This document shows positions 23,531 through 37,505 of a DNA stretch of 64,000 nucleotides, in pieces. The DNA is taken from contig NC_037638.1 of the NCBI RefSeq assembly GCF_003254395.2, positions 25,559,352 to 25,623,351 of the forward strand, given 5' to 3'. The position numbers were made by a program, and so were the translations under genes. Position 1 is the first letter of the stretch. Each line of letters starts with the position of its first letter. The notes under the pieces are model-generated. The model was not told where the DNA came from. It saw only the letters and a list, made by a program, of their open reading frames with translations, and searched no databases. Origin of the DNA: Apis mellifera. Lineage: Eukaryota; Arthropoda; Insecta; Hymenoptera; Apidae.

Positions 23531-26500
23531 GAAACACACGGAGAAAACTCGTTGGTCGATCCATCGGTTCGGTTGTTTCCCCGGGATAAGTACTTACACA
23601 TGGACAGGTTTTGACAGAGCTCGCAGCACGGAACCTGTCGCACACGAACGAGCGTGGATCGGTGAACAGGTTCATCGTGCACACCTGAGCCAGGTTAAAC
23701 GTGCGTAATCGACACGCGAGAGTCTGTGCCGTGTCTAAGGAACGTGACGGCCGATCGTGTCGCCGCCAATCATCCGATGAAACCTAATTCCTCCGCGAAT
23801 TCCGTTCGAAAATTCTCTAGGAGGAGATACACGTGCAATAAGAAAATTGTAAAGTTGTTTAACTGTGATTCGATGTTCATATCTTTGATCTTCCATGATT
23901 CTTTTAATATTCCGTCATTAGATTTTAGATTTTGCTCGTTCGATATTTATATTCCTTACTAATTAAATTGTATATTATTGGAAAGAAATTTCCAGGATCT
24001 GTATTATTGTATATTAAATTGTATCGATTGTTTAATTTTCTTTGAACGGAAATCTCCGTAATTTAAGTCAACGTTTAATTTAAAGTCAGCACCCAAGAAA
24101 GACACAAGTTATGGATTTCTTGGATCAGCATTACATGATAGCAAAGAGAGAAGATTTTTCAGATGGCTTAATGATTATGCCGAATGTAAATTATCGCGTA
24201 TTGGCAAGGAGGAATCGAAGAGTGGATCAAATAGCTTTGAAAATGTCCTGATTCAAAAGTTCATCCACAGAAAAATATACGAATCTTGGCGCTTCGTTTT
24301 TTTGAAATTCGAAAAAATATTTATTATTCGCGTATCAACAGACCGCATACGATAACAAAAATTCTTTTTGCTGCTAAATTCAGAAAATCCAGAATCTATA
24401 CATGTTTCTTATAAGATTCCATTCCAGATCTGACAAAATTTAGAATTCCAAGTAAACGTTTAAACGTTTAAAAAAGATCCAAACCTGAATCCCTCGACTT
24501 CTACATAGTTTTTCAAAGTTTAGAATTCTTGGTAAAAAAAAAAAAAATTACTTAAACCTACATCGAGAAATGCGTTGAAAAGTTTGACGCAAAAAATTAC
24601 CGATAAATCGCTCTGTGTTGATAACCAACTGACTAAAAACGTTTTGTACGCATTCCATTCCCCGACTTAAAGGGGAATATTCGCGTATGACTCAATTGGA
24701 TATTTAGATCCATTAAATTTCCCAATCGTCTCCGGTTTTTCTCTCTTAACAAGCGCGCTGATTCACCATCCACGCGATCGATTTCCTGGCTGCCTCTTTT
24801 CCCGCGTCAACGGGAGTCACGCCTACATCCTTACGCTCTCCTCTTCCCTTCCTCCTCCACTTTCGTTCGATCTTATCTGAAAAGCAGAGAGCCCCGTCCC
24901 CTCGTCGAATTCTTCGGCCGCCTTCGCTCCACCACAAAGAAACGGACGCCTGTTCGCGCGTATCGAGATGAAATCGTAGCTCGAGAACGCAACCGCGATC
25001 CACGATAATCGATGAACGCCTCCGACGAGACAACGGAGATCACGCATCCCTCGATCACGATCCTCCTCGATCCTCCTCGATTCTCTCGGTAGTTGGTTCT
25101 CCCGTATCTTTGACGTGACGAAATCTCGAGATCCCTTCTGACGTGTCGTTTATATTACGAAGCGGCCATTGAAATCGAATCAAGCTTTCGGCCGGATCAT
25201 TGTGATCATGCCAATGGCTTCGATATCTTCTTGGATCAATTTGAACGCGGACGAAACGATTTTATAAAAAAAGAAAAAAAACCGCGGAGAAGAAAATGGA
25301 AAATTCTGAATCTCGAGTTTCGAAAAATGTCGGAATCTTTTCCGTCTTTACACTTTTCAAAAATAATAAAAGAAGAAAAACTTGCAACGACGAAGTGTGA
25401 GATAATTTGGATCGTCTAAAAATTGAGGAGAATGAAATAAAAACCGAACGGTTAATTGGGAGGATGTTGTTTCATTCCGCGTATAAGGTATAAGTTAAAT
25501 ACGGGGATCGTTGCGCAAAAGCGGCGGAAAAGGAGCATATCCTGGTGGTAGCCGGCATTGTGTTTTGTCTCGCCGCCAGAAACCGGCCTGTTTCGCTCCC
25601 TTTCTCCCGTGGTGCCCGTGCGCCAGGGGCTCGAGAGAGCCCGCCACGAGTGACTGATGACGACAGAAATAACCCTGTTCCATCTTTCCGCCGGCGCACG
25701 TGTCCACGTTCGTGCAGCAAACCTACGCGAAAACGACGCCGGCCAACACGGTGTGCCGGAAACAGAAGGGAAACGAGCGGCGCGATTCGAACATGCCGCG
25801 GATCGACGCGCGAAATATTTCCACGTTTGAGAATGGAATCGATGAATCGTCAATTGAATCGAAATTTTGGAAAGATTAATGGACGTAATTAATGATTGAA
25901 GAAAAGGTGGAAGATTCTTAGAGATTTAGTACTTGGAAGAAAAATTAAAAGGTTTATATTCGTATTTCGGGAGGAAAGTGCCTCGATATTTCTGGTGAAA
26001 AATTCTTCGAATTCTTGCTTAGAATTTTTCTCCATTCTCCAACAAGGTTAAAGTTATTCCTTTCTTTCTTTCATTCCTGGAAATATTTACCTGAAACCAC
26101 TTTACCAATTACTTTGACGATCGAGGTGAAACATAGTTCGTGCAATTGGAGCTAACAAAGCTAGTGGATCTTATTCTGCTCGTTATTAATCACAGATACA
26201 ATATCGCTTGATTAGCATGAAAAAAATCCTTTCACGAGTAATTCTATATCTCGAGGAATTAAATAAAACATATTGCATTTCGATTCATTATGCAATTATG
26301 CATTGGAAAGGATGTAATCGGATTTGTTCGAAGGGAGAATATAATTCATGATAGAAATTGGCGTCGATTTAACGTGTCTTGCACACGTGACTACATCAAC
26401 TAAATCACGGAATAACGATATTTCGGAGGAATTGAGATTAACTGGAAGAAAAATGATTTCGCCGTGTGCACGCTCGCAACATTGTGAATACGACGAGTGT

Positions 26501-27599
26501 GGTATTAAACTTGTTCAACAGGTTGCTAAATGGTTGTACACTTGTCGCATTACGCGGAATTAAGAACGTCGACGATATAAATTTTATCATTTTTACGTTA
26601 CGTAAAAACGATTTGAAAAAATTGCGTAATAAAATAGAGCAATTATTCGCGGAGATATATAGATCTTTATATATTATTCGAAATGATTCGATATAAAAAG
26701 TTAAATTATTCCCTTGGGATAGAGTGATAAACGAAGAGAGGGATAAGATAAAATCTATTTTCACGAAAAACAGCACAGCGATGACATCAAACCTCCCTGC
26801 GAATCCCGCGCCATGAATTACCGCGGAACACGGTGGACTGAATCATCAAAAATACTAATGGCACTAAAATATACCGCGCTCTACTGTATAGCGTTAGAGC
26901 GGTAGAGGAGATCGAGGATACTATGACTCACGTTTACGGTTCGTTTAACTGGTTACGAGCTCATTGTCCTACGCTAAATTGTTCTATTCACGATCGCGTC
27001 GATCGGGCACAGCCGACGAAACGAAGAAAAGATTCGAACGAGTTCTTCCTTCTCTCGAATATTCCATCGAATATTTCTATATAAAATTATTAAAAAAAGA
27101 AAAAAAAATAGTCAAATTTCTGTAGAAAAATTCAAATCAAAAATTCCCTTTATCAGGGGAAAAGGAAAAAGAAAAATCGAGGGGAAAAAAGACACGGCGT
27201 GGCAGCAAGTTGGTTAAAAATATCAACAGAGGAGGTGTCTAACTCATCTCTCAAGAGACTACTCTCCGGCTGTCAGTACAGCCTCGCCGTAGCGATTTAT
27301 GTCCCGCTAAACGAGCAAAGCCAAAAGTGGATGGAGGACGGAAAACTTTTTCCAAAAAGCCTCGCGGCCGCCCACGCTTCGAATCCGTCTCTCTCGAGAG
27401 GAGATCTCCTCTTCCTAGAGGAGACCGCTACTCCGGGAAGAGAGGAGCCACGTTTTCGTGTTCACGATAACGTGTTTACAAAATATCCAGCGGAGGCATG
27501 GGCCACATGCCGATGGCCCACGAATGGCCCCTCGCACGGTGGTCCTTATGACTAATAGCCCCGGTGGCCGTGGCTTCTTCCATTCCTGGTCTTCTGCTC

Positions 27600-27622
27600 C
27601 TCTCTCTCTCTCTCTCTCTCTC
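27600..27622. repeat. (TC)11 microsatellite
   Basis: This is a perfect TC dinucleotide run in intron 1. On the opposite strand it is a GAGAG repeat. Confidence 0.95.
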
Positions 27623-29849
27623 GAAAAGAATCCGTAGACGAACGAAAGAAAATAAGATCTGTGCGAGGCAGTGACCCACACCACTCGTTGTTCCTGACTG
27701 ACACAATCTCACAGGGCGGGCCAAACTCGAGGATAGGAAGAGTTGGCGGGAAACTCGATGTTTGTCCATTAAGTTATCGTGGGCTACGGGGCCACAGGCT
27801 ACGCCACGTTATCACGTCACGGCGAGTTTCAACCATGTCCAACTAGCTGTGTACGGGGAATGACGAATGCACGGATGTTATCGAGTTTCTGCTGCTTTAC
27901 AGCCTCCTTTTTTTCTTTTTTCTTTCTTTTTCTTTGCCTCTCGATAGAGGCTACCTTCGTTAGAATATTGGAGAGAGAGAGAGACTTTTGGTGTATATAT
28001 ATATATATACATATATTTTTTGACAGGTAGTAGCACAGGAACTTTCTACTCATTTGCATAACGTCGTTGAATGGAAGAATGGATAGATGGTACAATGGGC
28101 AAGTAATAATGTGTAATAAACGACAATAGTTTTTGTGCGGTTGGATCTATTTGGATTCTGTCGCTAATTTGTCATTGTATTATTATTGTTATTGTTATTG
28201 ATGTTTTCGAAAGATTTCTTAAATTTCACCGGAAAGATGGGATGAAAAAGACGTGAGAAGGAAAAGGTTAACTTTCGATCAGGATCGAATAAATCAATAG
28301 GAGTCGATTTCGTGACAATGTTGCAATGGTAATCGTTCGATAAATCATAGGCAAATCGTAAACATAGTCTAACAAACGAATATATAAATAATGCGATACT
28401 TTATCATTTCGTTATACGTCATCTCTGGCTACCGTAAAACCCACTCGACTTTAACCATCGCCGCTCCCATGCATTCGTACGAAACTCGATGCAATTCGTT
28501 TTGTCTTTTGCTCGAGATATTCAGAATTCTAATAAAAATGCTCGAGAATTTAATCTTTATCTTAGTTTAAACATTTTTCGGATGATCGAATCGATCAATG
28601 ACTCATTGATCTTTTCGAGAGACGACTGTCGAGCATCGATTGGATCGATAATAAATTCTTCTGCGCGAATATAAGAATTGCGCAAATTGATACGAATATT
28701 AAAATGTAAAAGTTCAAGTTAGTTTCAAGAAAAGAAAATTCGTTTGGAAAATCGGTTAATAAATTCCATTTCAGGTGGAAATTTTTAGAGATCGTGTTGG
28801 ATGATTTCATTGAGAGGCACTGGCTCGAACGATACTTAAATCTTAAAGCTCGACAATTATCCTGCCCACAGACAAAGACATCGTCCACGATTTTCGTTTC
28901 CTCTTCGTTCACGGCTGAGCCGCGCGCGACCGAGCCATTCATCCTCCGCTATCATAAACCGAAACGCGCCCATTAAAAAGTGCCATTAACAACGATCTAT
29001 TCTCTTCCCCTACGGAGCCTACGTGCACCGCCTCCGCTCCTTCCAAACCGAAATGCATAAATAATTCCCCCGTATTTGTGTTGCGCGTGTGCAGGGAACG
29101 GTTTGTCTAGCGCCTGTTGCGAAAACAGTTTCATTGACCGCGGCGAACCAACGACGCCCCACCAATGAATGAGCGGCGTCAATGAAAACGCAACTCTCGT
29201 AAAATGCGAGTGTCACGCGTCCGTAAATTCCAAACGAGGCGTAGTTTTCGCGATCCGCGCCGATGCGAGACGCCGCGCACGCCAGTTGTCTGCCACGTTA
29301 ATTATCGAACAATGGCGCCCCTAACGGCACGACTATCAACGCCTGTTGCCGTCGATCGACGCGTCTGCCTGTCCACCCGATCGATCTTGAAAGCTCGGCG
29401 AATATAAATGGGGGACAAAAGTGAAACGAGAGAGTCGAGGAGAAAGAAGTTAGAAGCGTTACGAGCGTTCTTCTTCTAATCTCGAGGAGAAATCTCGTTT
29501 ATTACTCGAGACGTAATTCGATAGACGCAGCGTTTCTCGCGGCGGCAGAGATCCTCGTGCGCAGAACGGTGTGCGCACGAACCCGTACCGCCTCGCAGTT
29601 TTTACGCACAGTGTTCTATTGACAGTGAAAAGAAGCGGTCGCGACCACTCGAACGCCGACAAAGTCAATTTCCTGCATTCAAAGTGGCCGGGTGCGCTGC
29701 ACACTGTCATCGGCCGACTTGAAACCGCTTTTGTACGCGGTGTATCGCGTTTAACGTAGCCCCGTGTTTATTGAGGGTAATTTGTCAGGGTGAGCGCGCC
29801 ATCCTCACAGCTCTCCTTTCGTATCTTACCACCACGCTAGTCTATTACC

Positions 29850-30790
29850 CGCAACCATTTCGAAGCGTATCGATCTTCTGGATATATCAAAGCTGCTCGG
29901 TTTATCTTTCGCGTGGAATAGGAATCTTTTTCTTTCCATCTCGTCTGATTAAAATGTGCACATAAGTTTAATTTTAGAAATGTCAACGAAGTTATTTGGT
30001 TCATCTTTCATGTGGAATAGATGCGATCTTTTTCTTTCCATCTCTACTCCTAAATTCCGTCTGATTAAATCATTAAAGTGTAAGTTTAGTTCTGAAAATG
30101 TCAATGAAGTTATTCGGTTTATCTTTCGCGTGGAATAGGTGCCATCTTTTCCTTTCCATCTCGTTTACTCCTAAATTTTGATTAAATCGTTAAAGTATGG
30201 ACATAAGTTTAGAAATATCAACGAAGTTATTCGGTTTATCTTTCGCGTGGAATAGATGCCATCTTTTTCTTTCCATCTCGTTTACCCCTAAATTCTGATT
30301 AAATCGTTAAAGTGTGGATGTAAGTTTAGAAATGTCAACGAAGTTATTTTGTTCATTTTTCATGTGGAATAGATGCGATCTTTTTCTTTCCATCTCTACT
30401 CCTAAATTCCGTCTGATTAAATCATTAAAGTGTAAGTTTAGTTCTGAAAATGTCAATGAAGTTATTCGATTCATCTTTCATGTGGAATAGATGCGATCTT
30501 TTTCTTTCCATCTCATCCTTAAATTCTGATTAAATCGTGTGGACGTAAGTTTAGTTTTAGAAATGTCGACGAAGTTATTCGATTCATCTTTCATGTGGAA
30601 TAGATGCGATCTTTTTCTTTCCATCTCATCCTTAAATTCTGATTAAATCGTGTGGACGTAAGTTTAGTTTTAGAAATGTCAACGAAGTTATTCGGTTCAT
30701 CTTTCGCGTGGAACAAGTGCCATCTTTTTCGTTCCATCTCGTTTATCTCTGAATCCCATCCGATTAAATCACTAAAGTATGGGCGGAGGG
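29850..30790. repeat. Tandem repeat of about 115 bp, 8 copies
   Basis: The anchor gtggaata (or gtggaaca) occurs at 29913, 30012, 30130, 30247, 30364, 30482, 30595 and 30708, giving spacings of 99, 118, 117, 117, 118, 113 and 113. The unit contains gaaatgtcaacgaagttatt, cggttcatctttc, gtggaatagatgc, atctttttctttccatctc and a gattaaatc-type end. The first copy is the most diverged, as expected at an array edge. Open frames across it simply repeat the unit and are not genes. Confidence 0.93.
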
Positions 30791-33700
30791 GGTTCATCAA
30801 TGTTGTCGCGATTATTTATTTATATATAATCGGGTTGGGTGATTTAACCGAGAGGGGATACAGGTGCGTCCCTGGGCCGCGAGAAATCGATTATCGTGGC
30901 CGGTGAACTCGGTATATAAGTGGCGTCCCGCGGCGAATATCGGGCCGAAAATGAAAAGCTGTCCATGGGATATAATTAATGCCGGCCGGTCGGCGAACCG
31001 TTCGTTCGATTAATCAGCCACCGCTCGCCGCAAGATTAACGAGGCGCGATATTAATGGTTTTCTTACAGGGGCCGTTCTAGAATTCACGAGTGGATACTC
31101 GAACAACGGATACGGACGGATTAGGGCCCAACTTTGACAGAGGATGCTCTCTGTTCTCGTCGGGAACTGCTCGGTATTCTTCGATATCGCGAATTATTTC
31201 TTTTCTTTTTAACGAAAGTCTGAACTCGAAATTTCCAATCGATGAGATAGTTTGCGCACGATCGAATCAACATTTCGTTTGTATTATAAGGATAAATCAT
31301 TTACGTTCGAGGTAAGAATATTTAATTATAATTCGAACAGTGTATTATTTTTGCGGTCAACGACCCCAGCAACGGTACCGCGAAAGAAGGAGGTAATTTC
31401 TGAATTCGAAAAATCCTTGGATGTAAATCTCTCTCGTAGGGTGGAGCGAAAGGGTAATATTCTTACGTGTTTAGCTCGTCTAACGTGAATCCCATTAGCA
31501 AATAAATTTATCGTCGACAGGAAGAGATCAAGCGGCCTACACGCACACTACTATTGAACCACCTAAATGCTGAATAAATCTCTATATGTCACCGTGCTTA
31601 CCATTAATTCGTATAAAGGGTTCTCGCCAACGTAATTCACTCGGATAAAATACGAGCTATGAAAGAACAACCGGAAATGTATATTTATTCCGACATAAAA
31701 CTCGCAATCCACCTGCCTGATTTTTCTAAATATTAAAATTACCACAGCTCGATGGAACTAATTCGACGAGATATTGAAAATGGCACCGTTAACTTATTAC
31801 CATATAAATACAGGATAAATACATAAAAAAAAAATTGATCCATGGTAATTCCATATCGTGTATTTGAAATTTTAATAGAATTTTTTGTTCCAGATAACTT
31901 CCAGTATATGGTTTTCGTCAAATTTCTTCCCACGCTGACCCGATGTTCACACTTCTCTAATAATCCTTTTTAAAACAGCTTCGTGACTAATCGAGTAATT
32001 GGTAAAATTTGTTATCTGGGCGATAGCACACCGTCAAACAAAATCGAACGAACCGCTTTATCTTATTCTCGATATCGTCGAAGCCTGGCTTTCATAAATA
32101 TTTCACTTTATCTTTTCTTTCTTTTCCCAAAAATGTCTCGATTCTTAACCGCGCAATGAGTAATTGTACTCAGAAATTAAACTCTTTTCCCCATTGATTC
32201 GAGGTGGCCCGATTATTAATCATCGAATCGCTTTGTTCGACAACTGTTTTCAATTCAATTCAATATTAATAATTTCATTATGTATTTATTACATCGATCC
32301 GTGGATGTAGATCTTCGCCGTGTCATTTCACGGATTGGATTCACTCCTCGCGTTTTGTTTCTTGTAAATAAAAATTCGAGGAGTGAACTTTGTACACTTC
32401 CTTCATCAACTATGCATCGATCGATCGATCTTCATTGGCTAATTTATCGGCGATCAATGAGTTCCGAGAGGAGAGATCAATCATCATATCGACTGCTATT
32501 CAAACGCAAGGGTGTTGGAGTTGATAATCGAATTTAATAAATCGAGGGATAGAAAACGAGTCGATGGGGAAAGAAACTGTAGGCTTCTGATCGTTCGAAA
32601 CGACGCCGGCAGGATCGAGAAGGATGATCGTGTCGTCGGTTGTCCTTTCATCCGGATAGGAACCGACAAAAGAAATCGCGATCCTTGGGCCATGAATCGC
32701 CGCTTCTTTTCAACCGTGGCACAAACTATCAAACTCTCCGATGCCTTTACTTACGACGCGTACGTACGTCGTTGAAACGAACACGGGAGAAGACACGCTG
32801 TAAATCGTCAGTTTAACCGCCTCGTCCCGCCATTTCGTTGTTTTTCAGCTAGTTTCCGGGTGGACGCCATTCACCTGCTCACAATGGAACGTAATTGGCC
32901 ATAAGCATGAATAAATATTTTCAATTATGGCATTCGTTCCATGGAAATGCGAAATTATAAGAGAGAATTAAGATTTTTCTTCTCTCTCTCTCTCTTCCCG
33001 TTTCGTTTCTTTCGAACACTTCGAAACTTCGTCGATATTATTAATGGCGATACTTTTCTACGATTCGTTGGACGAATTGTTGGATGGATAACACTCTATT
33101 CAAACTAATGAACTCAAATTCTCTTAAAAGTATGGAAAGCATACAACGTTATATTTAAGAGAAATGACTGACCGTGTTTAATATATTGACAACGAAGAGA
33201 CGTCTCATATTCTCTTTTCGTGGAAAAGAAAAAATAAAAAAAGAAGAAATGGAGCCACTTTTAATGAAGAAGTATCGTTTTGCAGTGGTATCACATTTTC
33301 TGACTACTACTTTCAACTTTCCTTCCAATATTAAATGAGAATTGTGCAAGTATTAAACTAAGGCGAATTACATTTCAGCTCACAATTTAACTGAATCAAG
33401 CGAGCCGTTCATTTGCTCGTTTCTTTGAGTAAAACGGAGAGCAAAAAGGAGACGTCTCTCCGTTTGACGAGTTCAATGGCAACGTCAATTAACGGTCTTA
33501 ATTGCATGCTTACCAGAAGTTCGTTCACTCTTAATTACCGCATCGACATCAACCGTTTAAAACGCTCCCCTCCCCTCCCTCCTTTCGACGAATCAAAGAA
33601 TTATCCCGACGGAATGATATTTATGCGGGACACGGCCGATAATTTTTAACTGGTATTTATTATTTTTACGAGACGCGGTTCAACGAGCCGAGTGTAATTA

Positions 33701-33829
33701 ATTATGCGAAGGGGTACATTAATATTTCAAATGTCCGCATCGGCCTCCGGTTTGAAACTTGCGCGGCTTTTGCACGCGAAGCCTCTCCTTGTCGGGTGTT
33801 GCAGTCGGAGAGATAGAATTGAAAACCGT

Positions 33830-35190
33830 CCGCGATATTAACGCGAATAAATTACGTGACGAGACGTCGATATCTAATTAAACGATAACGCGTTAAGAAG
33901 AAGAAGAATTTTGGAAATATCACGATTGTGGATAAATTATAAATTATATTACGAGATGTCGATATCTAATTAAACGATAACGCGTTAAGAAGAAGAAGAA
34001 TTTTGGAAATATCCTCGATTGTGGATAAATTATAAATTACGTTACGAGATATCGATATCTAATTAAACGATAACGCGTTAAGAAGAAGAATTTTGGAAAT
34101 ATCCTTCACGATTGTGGATAAATTATAAATTACGTCGATATCTAATTAAACGATAACACGTTAAGAAGAAGAAGAATTTTGGAAATATCCTCGACGATTA
34201 TGGATAAATTATAAATTACGTTATGTCGATATCTAATTAAACGATAACACGTTAAGAAGAAGAAGAATTTTGGAAATATCCTTCACGATTGTGGATAAAT
34301 TATAAATTACGTCGATATCTAATTAAACGATAACACGTTAAGAAGAAGAAGAATTTTGGAAATATCCTCGACGATTGTGGATAAATTATAAATTACGTTA
34401 TGTCGATATCTAATTAAACGATAACACGTTAAGAAGAAGAAGAATTTTGGAAATATCCTTCACGATTGTGGATAAATTATAAATTACGTCGATATCTAAT
34501 TAAACGATAACACGTTAAGAAGAAGAAGAATTTTGGAAATATCCTCGACGATTGTGGATAAATTATAAATTACATTATGTTGATATCTAATTAAACGATA
34601 ACACGTTAAGAAGAAGAAGAATTTTGGAAATATCCTTCACGATTGTGGATAAATTATAAATTACGTCGATATCTAATTAAACGATAACACGTTAAGAAGA
34701 AGAAGAATTTTGGAAATATCCTCGACGATTGTGGATAAATTATAAATTACATTATGTTGATATCTAATTAAACGATAACACGTTAAGAAGAAGAAGAATT
34801 TTGGAAATATCCTCGACGATTGTGGATAAATTATAAATTACGTTACGTCGATATCTAAGTAAACATAACACGTTAAGAAGAAGAATTTTGGAAATATCGA
34901 TGATTGTGGATAAATTATAAATTACGTTACGAGATGTCGATATCTAATTAAACGATAACACGTTAAGAAGAAGAATTTTGGAAATATCCTCGACGATTGT
35001 GGATAAATTATAAATTACGTTACATCGATATCTAATTAAACGATAACACGTTAAAAAGAAGAAGAATTTTGGAAATATCACGATTGTGGATAAATTATAA
35101 ATTACGTTACGAGATTACATCGATATCTAATTAAACGATAACACGTTAAGAAAAAGAAGAATTTTGGAAATATCACGATTGTAATGATAA
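33830..35190. repeat. Minisatellite of about 90 bp, 15 copies, with a 177-bp higher-order period
   Basis: The anchor tatctaattaaacgataa (with slight variants) starts at 33871, 33963, 34056, 34139, 34230, 34316, 34407, 34493, 34584, 34670, 34761, 34852, 34941, 35029 and 35124. From 34139 the spacing alternates 91, 86, 91, 86, 91, 86, 91, so two monomer types alternate as a 177-bp dimer. The short type lacks gttat before gtcgatatc and follows ccttcacgattg; the long type follows cctcgacgattg. Other constant blocks are gttaagaagaagaagaattt, tggaaatatc and gtggataaattataaatta. The outer copies are irregular. Confidence 0.96.
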
Positions 35191-36639
35191 ATTATTAAAA
35201 TATTTAAAAATTCGAATTTTTAAGTTTTTCAAATTTATATATACGTATCTTTTTTTTTCTTTTTTTTTTTAAAGAGAACTGTGAACATATCTTGGCTCTG
35301 CTTGGCTCAAGCAGAATATTGGAAATATGGGGATGATAAAACGAAATACTTATCTCGGGGACATAATTCAGGTTGAAAATGTACGGGTTATCGTATTTAT
35401 GGGCCGTTTCTTATGGATTCGAGTTGCACCTCGAGTTTTAAGTTTCTAGTACATAGAAATGTATACCACACCATTGAGATTTGGGGACACGTGGTAACAA
35501 TATTTTGGAAACTCGTGATGCCTCGTTTATAATGATAAAGCTGTCTCTCATTTTAGTCCCTTTTGGAACATTATTTCCGTGGAAACTCGGATTAAGTTAT
35601 TTATCGAACGATATATTTTACTGTCAAGGAATTCTTTCGCGAAAGAACGACTCGTTTCGATGCGTGGTGTCGAATGTTAAAAAGGGGAAGAAGGTAACGA
35701 AATAAGATCCATCTTCTATGTGAATTTCCATTTGCATCTTCGAAACGTTTTCTTCCAAAATAACGTTGATGAGATCGATTTTTCATTTCGATGAATCTCT
35801 GTTAATTGTGCTGGATAACGAGAATTTTAGAAATTATGAATTAATTCTTTATCATATAGGAAGGATTTTCTGTCAATGTAATTATAACGTTGAAATCAAT
35901 AGCAAACACGATGATCCAATTCGAAAATCTTTTTAACTCGTCGTCTGTGTGAGCGGGGAAAGAATTTATTTGAATGGTCGATTGCGACCACGTGTGACGA
36001 ATCAGCAACGAACAAAGTATAATTTCGATTCTCATTTTCCCCGACAATTCGAGTAATTAACCTCGATATGCTCCATTAAATTTTTTCCTCTTTCCGTTAT
36101 TACAGTTTGAAATACGGAATTATATAAGGAGATTGGACGGTTGTTTGAATAATGTTGATGCCGTAATTTCAATAAGCGAAATAAAAACGAGAATCTTTTA
36201 TAATTCTTTCACATTTTCCTCCAACGAAAAAAAGAAAGAAAAATTACAATAACCGATGAAAAGTAATCGAAATTGAAACGTAACGGTTAATTAAAGTTTT
36301 CCTCAGCTTCTTAAGAAACTGGCTGGAGCATTTCTTCTTTCATTTATCTTCTCGTTTTCAGGGTACAGGGTGGTTAGAAAGAAGAAAGAGAGGAATAAAG
36401 TTCGCGATTAGTTATTAACTTCGCTCGAACGGATTATTTTCCAGAACGCGATTATTAAATAAAATAACAGCGCGTTCCAGATTTGCTTTTAAAATAGCGG
36501 GAATGCGAAATGATTGTGCAGCTCATCGAGCTTCTCTCCCCGTCAATTTTGCGTGAAAGTGCTCGGTGAAACCAGATTTCCGAGTTGCCCAGTTCACTTC
36601 AAGATCAATCGTAAAGGAATTCAAAGATGAATTTTTACG

Positions 36640-37505
36640 TTTTACGAGATCAGATATCAGGCACCGCGATTTCGCTCGAATTCGTTCCCTCTATCTTTGC
36701 TTATTTATCTTACTTCATGCATACATTCCACAAAGAACGTGCAAAAGAACAAATTTTAGATGAATTATGCATAATGCCTCAAGTAATACTTTTCGCTACT
36801 GATAGGAATGAGAATTTGAAGAGGGACAGAAAATGGTAGCGAAGAAAATGTTTAATATCGTTTATTAATTTTCTTATATCAAACAGCAAATCGAGCGAGG
36901 TTTTACACGCGCTTACAATGCCTTAATAACGAGATCGCGATTTCGCTCGAATTCATTTACTCTATCTTTTATCGTATCTTGCTTGTACAGTATAAGTAAA
37001 GAATATGCAAAAGAACAAATTTTAGATGAATTATGTATAATAAAATCTCAATAAGTAATATTTTTCGCTACTGGTGGGAATGAGAATTTGAAGAGAGTTT
37101 TCGAGGGATAGGAAATGGTAGTGGAAAAAAATGTTTAATGTCGATTAAAAAAATTACCTTTCGATTTTCTTATATCAAACAGAAAATCGATCGAGGTTTT
37201 ACACGCGCTCACAATGCCTTAATAATGAGATCGCGATTTCATTCGAATTCATTTACTCTATCTTTTATCGTGTCTTGCTTCACGCATCCATTATACAAAG
37301 AATGTGCAAAAGAACAAATTTTGGATGAATTATGCGTAATGTCTCAATAAGTAATACTTTTCGCTACTGATGGGAATGAGAATTTGAAGAGGGACAGGAA
37401 ATGGTAACGAAGAAAATGTTTAATATCGTTTATCGATTTTCTTATATCAAGCAGCAAATCGAGCGAGGTTTTACACGCGTTCACAATGCCTTAATAACGA
37501 GATCG
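36640..37505. repeat. Tandem repeat of 266-299 bp, about 3 copies
   Basis: The anchor gcaaaagaacaaatttt occurs at 36741, 37007 and 37306. Shared blocks are tactggtgggaatgagaatt, gaagaaaatgtttaatatcg, ttttcttatatcaaacag, gagcgaggttttacacgcg and ccttaataacgagatcgcg. A final partial copy ends at about 37505. Copies carry many substitutions, so this is older than the 173-bp or 177-bp duplications. Confidence 0.88.

Noticed and set aside
26788..26945. Possible small RNA gene in a CG-rich island (accgcgctctactgtatagcg)
   Set aside because: Only short imperfect pairing is visible and there is no recognisable family feature.
35841..36047. Another leader-like minus-strand frame (MRIEIILCSLL...)
   Set aside because: There is no usable donor after the leader, and the hydrophobic core is short.
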